Of a stretch of DNA of 43,903 nucleotides, positions 23,370-30,792 are shown in pieces. The notes beneath the pieces are model-generated. The model saw nothing but the letters and a program-made list of their open reading frames with translations, was not told the origin of the DNA and made no database searches. This DNA comes from Pelagibacteraceae bacterium AG-470-G21 (GTDB lineage: Bacteria; Pseudomonadota; Alphaproteobacteria; Pelagibacterales; Pelagibacteraceae). The translations under genes were made by a program, and so were the position numbers. How positions within the stretch are numbered: position 1 is the stretch's first letter; each line of letters starts with the position of its first letter. The stretch lies in contig QCSH01000008.1 of the NCBI GenBank assembly GCA_003211555.1, positions 1-43,903 on the forward strand, written 5' to 3'.

Positions 23370-24557
23370 ATGAGTACAGAAAATAATCTTGATAAAGTTT
23401 ATAAAGAATCAATTAGAATACTGACAGATTTAATTGCTTTCAAAACTATTTCTGGAAACGATAATAATAGCCTGATTAATTATTGTGATGATATTTTAAA
23501 AAATTTAGGAGCAACTTCATTTAGGATTTTTGATGGTGATAAAAAAAGAGTTAATCTTTTTGCTTCTTTAAAAGCTAAAAATGGGAATGGTAAAAAACCG
23601 ATTATTCTTTCAGGTCACACAGATGTAGTTCCAGTTTCAAAAGGCTGGTCTACTGATCCATTTGTTGCAACTATAAAAAATGAAAAATTATTTGGAAGGG
23701 GATCTTGCGATATGAAAGGTTTTATTGCATGTGCTTTAGCATATGCCCCTGTTTTTAAAGAAAACAATTTAGATAGAGATATTCACTTTTCATTTACATT
23801 TGATGAAGAAACCGCATGCATAGGTGCACCATTGCTAATAAAAGAATTAAAGAAAAGAGATATTAAAGATGGAATTTGCATTATTGGTGAACCAACTAAT
23901 ATGAAAATCATTGATGCACATAAAGGTATGAATGAATATACTGTTCACTTTGGAGGATTGGCTGGTCATAGTTCTAAGCCAAGCCAAGGTGTCAACGCAG
24001 TTGAATATGCATCGAGATATATAAATAAATTACTAGAAATTAGATCAAAATTAAAAGATAGAGCTCCTAAAGATTGCATATTTAATCCACCTTATTCGAC
24101 TTTATCGGTTGGTGGGGTATCAGGTGGTATTGCTCATAATGTTATTGCTGATAAATGTAAAGTTGAATGGGAAACTAGACCAGTTATTAGAGAAGATGGA
24201 GATTATGTAAATCAAATAATAGATGATTACGCAGATAAAGAATTATTGCCTGAAATGAAAAAAGTTTTTTCAGATGCTTATATTAAAAAAGAAATTATTG
24301 GTGAAGTAGTTGGATTTAATAGATTGAATAATTCTGAGGCTTGTGAATTTGTTTCTAGTATAACTGGAGATAATTCTAGAGAAGCAGTTTCATTTGGAAC
24401 TGAGGCTGGATTATTTCAAGAAGTTGGTATAAGCACAGTAGTTTGTGGGCCAGGCTCGATTGAACAAGCTCACAAAATTGATGAATATATAGAACTAGGC
24501 GAATTAAAGAAATGTTTAGAATTTTTAAAAGGTGTGAAAGATAAATCTATAAATTAA
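23370..24557 (+). CDS. argE: Acetylornithine deacetylase (M20 family)
   Basis: A 395-residue M20 zinc hydrolase. The metal-binding motifs are visible: LSGHTDVVPVS (first His/Asp), GRGSCDMKGFIAC (bridging Asp), FTFDEETACIGA (catalytic and metal Glu), IGEPTNMKIIDAHKG and the C-terminal AHKIDEYI with the last His. The GEPTNM and SCDMKG forms are typical of ArgE, which removes the acetyl group from N-acetylornithine to give ornithine; other M20 deacylases are a less likely alternative. The gene stands alone between two divergent/convergent neighbours and overlaps the ALDH stop by four bases. Confidence 0.82.
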   Translation: MSTENNLDKVYKESIRILTDLIAFKTISGNDNNSLINYCDDILKNLGATSFRIFDGDKKRVNLFASLKAKNGNGKKPIILSGHTDVVPVSKGWSTDPFVATIKNEKLFGRGSCDMKGFIACALAYAPVFKENNLDRDIHFSFTFDEETACIGAPLLIKELKKRDIKDGICIIGEPTNMKIIDAHKGMNEYTVHFGGLAGHSSKPSQGVNAVEYASRYINKLLEIRSKLKDRAPKDCIFNPPYSTLSVGGVSGGIAHNVIADKCKVEWETRPVIREDGDYVNQIIDDYADKELLPEMKKVFSDAYIKKEIIGEVVGFNRLNNSEACEFVSSITGDNSREAVSFGTEAGLFQEVGISTVVCGPGSIEQAHKIDEYIELGELKKCLEFLKGVKDKSIN

Positions 24558-25987
24558 TTCCATCCACCTACAGATTTTACTTCTAAAAATTCAAGCAATC
24601 CTTCTTTTCCTGCTTCTCTACCAATTCCAGAATGTTTAAATCCTCCAAAAGGTGCATCGACCGCAATACCAGCACCATTTACATCAACCATCCCAGATCT
24701 AAGTTTTCTAGCAACTCTTTTTACTTTTTCTGTATCTTGAGTTTGAATGTAGTTTGTTAAACCATAATCAGTATCATTTGCAATTTTAATTGCTTCTTCC
24801 TCATTTTCAAATGGAATAACAGATAAAACAGGACCAAATATTTCAGTTCTAGCAATTTCCATTTCATTATTCACATCTGCAAAAACAGTTGGTTTTACGT
24901 AATAACCATCTTTCAATCCATCTGGTTTTCCAATTCCGCCTGCAACTAATTTTGCTCCTTCATCTATTCCTTTTTGAATTAAACCTTGAATTCTATTAAA
25001 TTGAGTTTCAGAAATCACAGGACCGATATGCTCTCCATTTTTGTTTGGGTCATCTACTTTAAATTTACTTGCATATTTTCTAAGTCTTTCAATCGATTCA
25101 TCATAAATAGATTGTTCAACTAACATTCTTGTGGGCGCGTTGCATGATTGTCCTGAATTTCTAAAACATCTAAAAGCTCCTCTCTCAATTGCTTCGGTAT
25201 CAGCATCTTTAAATATGATATTTGCTCCCTTTCCACCTAATTCAAGACTTAATCTCTTAAAGTCTTTTGCTGCATTTTGGGAAATTAAAGCACCTGCTCT
25301 TGTAGAACCAGTAAAAGAAATCATATTTACATCGGGATGACTTGTTAATGCATCTCCTGTTGTGGCACCATCTCCATTTACTAAATTAAATACGCCTTTT
25401 GGAAATTTTGCTTCATCTATTAACTCAGCAATGATCATTGCCGATAAAGGTGCTAATTCTGAGGGTTTTAAAATCATTGTGCAACCAGAGGCTAATGCAG
25501 GAATGACTTTTAAAGTAACTTGATTAATTGGCCAGTTCCATGGTGTTATTAATGCACATACACCTTTGGGCTCGTATATTATTCTTTGATTTTTTGCGTG
25601 ATCTCCTAGTGGTTTTTCAAATTCAAATTCTTTTAAATAACGAATAAACGATTTTGTATGACTAGCTCCAGTTCCTGTTTGAAGTTTTGATGCAAAATCT
25701 TTTGGTGCTCCCATCTCTTTAATTATTGCATCTGTAATATCATTCCATCTTTTTTTATATAATGCATAGAATACCTCTAATAAAGACAATCTCTCTTCTT
25801 TAGAGGTAAATCCCCAAGTTTTAAAAGCATCTTTGGCTGCTAAAACTGCATCATTGATATCTTCTTTACCTCCTAAAGAGATAACTGCACAACTTTTTTC
25901 AGTAGCAGGATTTATAACTTCAATTTCTTTTGAGTTTTTTGGAGCAACCCATGAACCATTTATGTAAAAATTTCTCTTTTCGATCAT
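24554..25987 (-). CDS. NAD(P)-dependent aldehyde dehydrogenase
   Basis: A 477-residue ALDH. LITPWNWPINQVTLKVIPAL and ILKPSELAPL form the cofactor-binding region, FTGSTRAGALI the glycine loop, LELGGKGANIIF supplies the general-base Glu and NSGQSCNAPTR the catalytic Cys; TEIFGPVLSVIPF is the C-terminal signature. The subfamily (betaine, succinate semialdehyde, aminobutyraldehyde) cannot be set by eye. It lies 20 bases downstream of an agmatinase-type gene, so it might oxidise an aminoaldehyde or guanidinoaldehyde in polyamine/arginine breakdown; it might equally serve the alpha-hydroxy-acid/ThDP pathway elsewhere in the window. A Shine-Dalgarno-like AAAGGAT precedes the ATG. Confidence 0.87.
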   Translation of the reverse strand: MIEKRNFYINGSWVAPKNSKEIEVINPATEKSCAVISLGGKEDINDAVLAAKDAFKTWGFTSKEERLSLLEVFYALYKKRWNDITDAIIKEMGAPKDFASKLQTGTGASHTKSFIRYLKEFEFEKPLGDHAKNQRIIYEPKGVCALITPWNWPINQVTLKVIPALASGCTMILKPSELAPLSAMIIAELIDEAKFPKGVFNLVNGDGATTGDALTSHPDVNMISFTGSTRAGALISQNAAKDFKRLSLELGGKGANIIFKDADTEAIERGAFRCFRNSGQSCNAPTRMLVEQSIYDESIERLRKYASKFKVDDPNKNGEHIGPVISETQFNRIQGLIQKGIDEGAKLVAGGIGKPDGLKDGYYVKPTVFADVNNEMEIARTEIFGPVLSVIPFENEEEAIKIANDTDYGLTNYIQTQDTEKVKRVARKLRSGMVDVNGAGIAVDAPFGGFKHSGIGREAGKEGLLEFLEVKSVGGWN

Positions 25988-26007
25988 GCGCGCAAATTAT
26001 CCTTTCT

Positions 26008-26961
26008 TTAAGATTTTGCAAATAAATTTGTTAATTCGTAAACAATTGTTGCAGCTGCAAGAGAGGTAACTTCTGCATGGTCATAAGCAGGTGCAACCTC
26101 AACCACATCTGCAGAAATCAAGTTTAAACCTGACAGACCTCTAAGAACATTTACCATTTCTCTTGTAGTCATTCCTGCAATTTCAGGTGTTCCTGTTCCT
26201 GGTGCAAAGGCTGGGTCTAATACATCAATATCAATGGATAAATATAATGCATTGTCTCCTACTCTTTTTTTTATTCTATCAACAATTTTATCAATTCCCT
26301 CTGTTTGAAATTCGTCACAATGAATAATTTTAAATCCAAAACTTTCATCATTTTTTATATCATCTCTGCTATAAAGAGGACCTCTTATACCAACATGCAT
26401 TGAGGCATTATCCAAAAATAAATTTTCTTCTCGCGCTCTTCTAAAAGGTGTGCCATGTGTATATGGTGCTCCAAAATACGTATCCCAGGTATCTAAATGG
26501 GCATCAAAATGAACTAAAGATACAGGCCCATTATTCTTTTTATTTGCTGCTCTAAGTAAAGGTACAGCAATTGTATGATCTCCCCCTAGACTTATTATAC
26601 CTCCTACTTTATTTAATAAATCAGTTGCACCAACTTCGATTTGCTTAATGGCTTCATCAATATTAAAAGGATTACAAGTGATATCGCCTGCATCTGCAAC
26701 TTGTTGTACTTTAAATGGTTCAACATCATAATTTGGATGATAATTAGTCCTTAAATGTCTAGATGCTTGTCTAATACTTTGAGGGCCAAATCTTGCTCCT
26801 GGTCTATAACTCGTACCTGAATCGAACGGAACTCCAACAATAGCAACATCACAACTTTCTACATCTCTTAGCTCTGGTAGTCTTGCAAATGTAGAGGGTC
26901 CTGCATATCTAGGAACTTTAGTTCCACTAACAGGTTGAATAGGTTTTTCATTCTTTGTCAT
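26008..26961 (-). CDS. speB: Agmatinase-family ureohydrolase
   Basis: A 317-residue arginase-fold enzyme with the complete two-manganese site: H129 in GGDHT, D153/H155/D157 in FDAHLDTWD, D244/D246 in SIDIDVLDP. SYRPGARFGPQSIRQASRHLR and FAPGTGTPE are typical of agmatinase and guanidinobutyrase. The reaction releases urea from a guanidino compound (agmatine to putrescine being the common one); related enzymes use guanidinobutyrate or guanidine, so the substrate is not certain. The start ATG overlaps the stop of a 45-codon upstream frame by ATGA. An ALDH follows. Confidence 0.85.
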   Translation of the reverse strand: MTKNEKPIQPVSGTKVPRYAGPSTFARLPELRDVESCDVAIVGVPFDSGTSYRPGARFGPQSIRQASRHLRTNYHPNYDVEPFKVQQVADAGDITCNPFNIDEAIKQIEVGATDLLNKVGGIISLGGDHTIAVPLLRAANKKNNGPVSLVHFDAHLDTWDTYFGAPYTHGTPFRRAREENLFLDNASMHVGIRGPLYSRDDIKNDESFGFKIIHCDEFQTEGIDKIVDRIKKRVGDNALYLSIDIDVLDPAFAPGTGTPEIAGMTTREMVNVLRGLSGLNLISADVVEVAPAYDHAEVTSLAAATIVYELTNLFAKS

Positions 26962-27095
26962 TTTAGTAATAAGAATATTATTAGAATGATCCAGAAAAAA
27001 GGGTAATAAAAAAATATATATTTTTTGGCAAACATCTTGGGAACAGACTCATAGTCTCTATTTGTATTTTTTTTTCTTTTTGTTTTTTTTTTCAT
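26958..27095 (-). CDS. 45-aa membrane peptide overlapping speB
   Basis: An open frame from ATG (27093-27095) to TGA (26958-26960), just upstream of speB and joined to it by a four-base ATGA overlap. It has a basic N-terminus (MKKKTKRKKNTNRDYESVPK) and a single hydrophobic, aromatic-rich span ending in IILIIFLLLK. The weak AGGA about 10 bases before the start and the classic translational-coupling overlap support it as a real gene. The long A/T homopolymers would make chance frames possible, so confidence is moderate. Function unknown; an anchor or leader for the enzyme is conceivable. Confidence 0.5.
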   Translation of the reverse strand: MKKKTKRKKNTNRDYESVPKMFAKKYIFFYYPFFWIILIIFLLLK

Positions 27096-27148
27096 TAAAT
27101 AAATCCTATCACATTCACATTATATCTAATATCATCAAAATTAATAAA

Positions 27149-27880
27149 ATGAGGTACATAATATTAATTTTCCTATTGTTTTTTAATTTTTCTTATGTGA
27201 ATGCCGATGCAATATACAATTTAATTAAAATTCCTAATTTAGAGCTTCATAAAGTTGATAATAAAAATGATATTAAATATTTAGTATCAAAAAAAGGTTT
27301 TGTAATAGGTGATACAAATAATATTAAGTGTAATGGTGTAAATAAAAATGATTTGGATGATACTTTTAACAAAGTTCAAAATAATCTAAGAGATTATAGT
27401 TCTAATTTCTTAAAGAAAATAAATTTAAAATTTGTAGTTCTTTGTAAAAACTTAGAAATTTCAGGCATTAATACGGGTGGTATACCAGATAATAAATTCA
27501 GGACTTTAATTTTGGACTTAAAATTTAATCAAAAATATTTTGAAAGAATGATTCATCATGAAATATTTCATATGATTGATAATAGCTATCCTGAGCTCTT
27601 TAAGAAAAATAAATGGAGAGAGCTTAATAATAAAGACTTTTCCTACGCTGCTTGTTCTACATGCACAGATTTACTAGGTTTAAATTTAGAAATTATAAAT
27701 GGCTTTTTAACAGAGTATTCTATGAGTACAGCAGAAGAAGATATGGCAGAAATTTACTCGTTATTAAAAACTAATCATAAAGAAACAAGCCAATTAATTA
27801 AAAAAGATAAAATTTTAATTAAAAAAAAAAATTTCTTAGTCAATAGTCTTCAAAAGATTGATGAGAAATTTATTTTTTAA
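27149..27880 (+). CDS. Secreted HExxH protein, putative zinc metallopeptidase
   Basis: A 243-residue protein from the ATG at 27149, chosen because it gives a clean signal peptide (MRYIILIFLLFFNFSYVNA, cut before DAIYN); an earlier non-ATG start would add 29 unlikely residues. The central helix IHHEIFHMID places a zincin-type HExxH at 137-141, and a distal AEEDMAEIYSLL (E197 or E201) about 55-60 residues later is a candidate third ligand. A CSTC pair (C169, C172) may form a disulfide or bind metal. Together these suggest a periplasmic gluzincin, not a family I can name. It is directly followed by a cyclophilin-like gene, so a periplasmic protein-processing role is reasonable. Confidence 0.6.
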   Translation: MRYIILIFLLFFNFSYVNADAIYNLIKIPNLELHKVDNKNDIKYLVSKKGFVIGDTNNIKCNGVNKNDLDDTFNKVQNNLRDYSSNFLKKINLKFVVLCKNLEISGINTGGIPDNKFRTLILDLKFNQKYFERMIHHEIFHMIDNSYPELFKKNKWRELNNKDFSYAACSTCTDLLGLNLEIINGFLTEYSMSTAEEDMAEIYSLLKTNHKETSQLIKKDKILIKKKNFLVNSLQKIDEKFIF

Positions 27881-28528
27881 ATGATAAAAAAAATTAAACC
27901 AACGCTTTCTGAAAAAATATTATTTGTTTTTCTAATTTTGCTTTTAATTTTTACTTTAGGATCATTTTATATATTAAATAATAAGTGTCTTTTTGTTAAA
28001 AAAATTGATTTAGACAATATTAATTATAAAGACAAAAAAAATATTGCAATTATGGAAGTTGAATGTGGTAAAGTTTTAATAGAGTTAAACCCTAATATTT
28101 CACCAAAAGCCGTAAACCGATTTAAGAAGTTAATAAATAAAGGTTCCTATAATGGTTCAGCTTTTTACCGTGTAATTGAGGATACTTTGATACAAGCAGG
28201 AGATATAGAATATGGAAATATTTCTAATCTAAATTATTCTAAAGTAGGAACTGGTAAATCTGATTTGGGAATGATTAAATCCGAACTTAGTAATAGTTTT
28301 TTATTTAATGCTGGTTCTGTAGCTTTTGCTAGAAAAGATAAGTTCGATACAGAGGATAGTGAATTTTTTATTACATTGATAGATATACCTATATATCAAG
28401 GTGAATATACTCCTATTGGAATGGTAATTGCTGGTATGGACGCTTTAAGAAAAATTAAAGTGGGAAATAAATCAACTTATGTATTAAAACCTGATTATAT
28501 TAAAAGTTTAAAATTATTAGTTAACTAA
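27881..28528 (+). CDS. Membrane-anchored cyclophilin-type peptidyl-prolyl isomerase
   Basis: A 215-residue protein with a hydrophobic anchor (LFVFLILLLIFTLGSFYIL, about 15-33) followed by a cyclophilin domain. Recognisable pieces are ISPKAVNRFKKLINKGSYNG, AFYRVIEDTLIQAGD and SVAFARKDKFDTEDSEFFITL, corresponding to the FHRVI, QGGD and SQFFI signatures but diverged from them. The catalytic Arg of FxRV is kept. It would fold proteins on the periplasmic face. It starts on the base after the metallopeptidase stop. Its last four codons, including the stop, form a palindrome shared with the opposite gene. Confidence 0.75.
   Translation: MIKKIKPTLSEKILFVFLILLLIFTLGSFYILNNKCLFVKKIDLDNINYKDKKNIAIMEVECGKVLIELNPNISPKAVNRFKKLINKGSYNGSAFYRVIEDTLIQAGDIEYGNISNLNYSKVGTGKSDLGMIKSELSNSFLFNAGSVAFARKDKFDTEDSEFFITLIDIPIYQGEYTPIGMVIAGMDALRKIKVGNKSTYVLKPDYIKSLKLLVN
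28517..28528. other. 12-bp palindrome encoding both C-termini and stops
   Basis: TTAGTTAACTAA is a perfect palindrome. Read on either strand in the gene's frame it encodes Leu-Val-Asn-stop, so the cyclophilin and the FadN-like protein end with the same three residues from the same 12 base pairs. Confidence 0.95.
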
Positions 28529-30739
28529 TGGTTTTCCAGTAGATAATGTATGTTTAATTCTTTCTTGAGTTTTGGTCGTCTCAATTAACTTCATAAAAGC
28601 ATCCAACTCTAATTTAAACAACTGATCTTCTGTAAGGGTTTTATCTATTGTTGTATCTCCACCACTTAACACATTTGCTAGTTCTGTTCCAACTATCATT
28701 CCGTGGTCTAATATTATTTTATCGTTGTATAGTTTTTCTAACATACCAACCATTTTGTCTTTTAAAGGTTTGCCAGATAAATTAAATGTACATTCTTTTG
28801 GAATATTAAATTCTTTATTTTCATTCAAAATTTTTCTTGCTTCACTTAGTAAACTATTTCTACTCATAATTTTCTTATTTTCGGGTATTAAATACATGAG
28901 GGGTTCAGCTTCTATTGGTGATGTTGCGGTTTTTGCGTAACCAATAATATCAAAAACTTTTAAAGGTGCAAAATCTGGATCATTTTTTGCTTCATCGGTT
29001 TGAGACCATCTCCATAACATCTCTTTACACCCTCCTCCAGCTGGAACTAAACCAACCAATGTTTCAACAAGTCCAACAACAATATTTGTATGTGAAGCAA
29101 CAAAGTTACTTTGAACTAATACTTCAAAACCTCCCCCGAGTGTAAGACCTGACGGTGCTGAAACAACAGGAAATTTAGAGTATTTTAAGTGTTTACAGGT
29201 TTCTTGGAAATATCTGACAAATTTTTCAATAGACTTAAAGTCACCTTTATCTGCAAAATTCATAGTATAAGTTAAATTAACACCAGCAGAAAACTGCATG
29301 CTTTCATTAATAATTATCAATGGTTTATCTGTAGCATTTTTTAAAGAGTCCATTGAGTCGTAATCTAAAGCGTTTGCTTTAGTTGTAAATTCAACAATAT
29401 TAAATTCAGGAAATCTATAAATTTCAGCTGATTTATTTTTATCAAGTTTTAGAGCTCTTGATTTTATTTTGCCTAGTGTTTGAATTTCAGTATATTGTTG
29501 TCTCTCACCATAAAAGTTTTCATTTTTAGACTTTGATAAATTTTCTAAAAATATATTTCCTTCAAAATTGTCAATTTTCTCAAAAAAATTATTTACTCCA
29601 ATTTCTTTCAGCATTTCGAAAGGTCCTCTTGACCAATTGAAACCAAGTCTCATTGCCTCATCAATATCGTTAAACTTATCTGTAATACCTGGAACTAGAG
29701 AAGATGAATATTTTATTATTTTAGAAATTACTGACCATGCGTAATCACCATATTTATCTCCACGATTTATTAATTTCTGTAGATCAACTTTTTCAGATTT
29801 AATATCTATTTTTTTTGATGGAGCATATTCTCCAGTTTCAAGATTAATGGCTTCTAAAATTTTCTTACCGCCATCTTTATTCATTCTGTAAAATCCACCT
29901 TTTCCTTTTCGCCCGGTATAACCAGTTTCTATTAATTTTTTTACAAGTGGCATTTCTTTTGCAACAGGTTGAAATGGATCACTCTCTGGTAATTCTTTAA
30001 TAAAACTTTTTAAAACATCGGCCATAAGATCAATACCAATTAAATCGTACAAACCAAAAACTCCTGTTTTTGGTATTCCCATTGGTCTGCCAAAAACAGC
30101 GTCGGCTTCTTCTACGCTTAACTTCATGTTAAAAGCTTCTGTCATTGCAATTTGCATAGCATAAACGCCAATTCTATTTCCTAAAAAACCTGGGGTATCA
30201 TTGCAGATAATCGCTCCTTTACCCATTTCTATTTCACAAAAACTTTTTAAAAGTTTAACTTTATCTAAGTCGCTATCTTTACTTTTTACAATTTCTAACA
30301 AATCCATATACCTAACTGGATTAAAGAAGTGAGTAATACAAAAGTCTTTTTTATCTTCAGTAGATAATTTTTCAGACAAAACACTTATAGGTATTGAAGA
30401 TGTATTGGAGCTTACAACAGACTCTTTTTTTCTATTTTTAAAAATTTTCTCATATATATTATGTTTGATGTCAATTCTTTCTACAACTGCTTCTACAATC
30501 CAGTCTGCTTTTGATACAACATCAAAATTATCTTCAATATTTCCAACAAGAATATTATTTAATTTCGACTTATCAATTAAAAGAGGTGGTCTTGATTTGC
30601 CTATTCTCTCTTTAGCTTTCTGGCTAATTTCAGTTGTTAGATCTAGTAATGTCACTGGAATATTAGCATTACATAAATGAGCAGCAATACCACTACCCAT
30701 TGTTCCTGAACCAATCACAACTACATTGTTTATTTTCAT
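28517..30739 (-). CDS. FadN-type 3-hydroxyacyl-CoA dehydrogenase / enoyl-CoA hydratase fusion
   Basis: A 740-residue two-function beta-oxidation enzyme. The N-terminal half is a 3-hydroxyacyl-CoA dehydrogenase: NAD site VVVIGSGTMGSGIAAHL (7-22), catalytic His137 in THFFNPVRYMDLLEIV, C-terminal HAD domain with GRKGKGGFYR. From about residue 430 there is a crotonase domain, with FSAGVNL as oxyanion hole and GLVETLVGLVPAGGG as the acid/base region. The domain order (dehydrogenase first) is that of FadN, opposite to E. coli FadB. It lies 53 bases after the ABC ATPase gene on the same strand, so it may be the last gene of the dpp operon. The frameshifted thiolase at 42707 could complete the cycle. 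Confidence 0.85.
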   Translation of the reverse strand: MKINNVVVIGSGTMGSGIAAHLCNANIPVTLLDLTTEISQKAKERIGKSRPPLLIDKSKLNNILVGNIEDNFDVVSKADWIVEAVVERIDIKHNIYEKIFKNRKKESVVSSNTSSIPISVLSEKLSTEDKKDFCITHFFNPVRYMDLLEIVKSKDSDLDKVKLLKSFCEIEMGKGAIICNDTPGFLGNRIGVYAMQIAMTEAFNMKLSVEEADAVFGRPMGIPKTGVFGLYDLIGIDLMADVLKSFIKELPESDPFQPVAKEMPLVKKLIETGYTGRKGKGGFYRMNKDGGKKILEAINLETGEYAPSKKIDIKSEKVDLQKLINRGDKYGDYAWSVISKIIKYSSSLVPGITDKFNDIDEAMRLGFNWSRGPFEMLKEIGVNNFFEKIDNFEGNIFLENLSKSKNENFYGERQQYTEIQTLGKIKSRALKLDKNKSAEIYRFPEFNIVEFTTKANALDYDSMDSLKNATDKPLIIINESMQFSAGVNLTYTMNFADKGDFKSIEKFVRYFQETCKHLKYSKFPVVSAPSGLTLGGGFEVLVQSNFVASHTNIVVGLVETLVGLVPAGGGCKEMLWRWSQTDEAKNDPDFAPLKVFDIIGYAKTATSPIEAEPLMYLIPENKKIMSRNSLLSEARKILNENKEFNIPKECTFNLSGKPLKDKMVGMLEKLYNDKIILDHGMIVGTELANVLSGGDTTIDKTLTEDQLFKLELDAFMKLIETTKTQERIKHTLSTGKPLVN

Positions 30740-30792
30740 AAATGAGATCTGTTATAGTAAATTAAGCGATTGTATGAAATAAAATAAATAAC

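Noticed and set aside
27062-27148. Upstream extension of the HExxH protein
   Set aside because: The extra residues are a translated T-run starting from a non-ATG codon; the ATG at 27149 gives a normal signal peptide.
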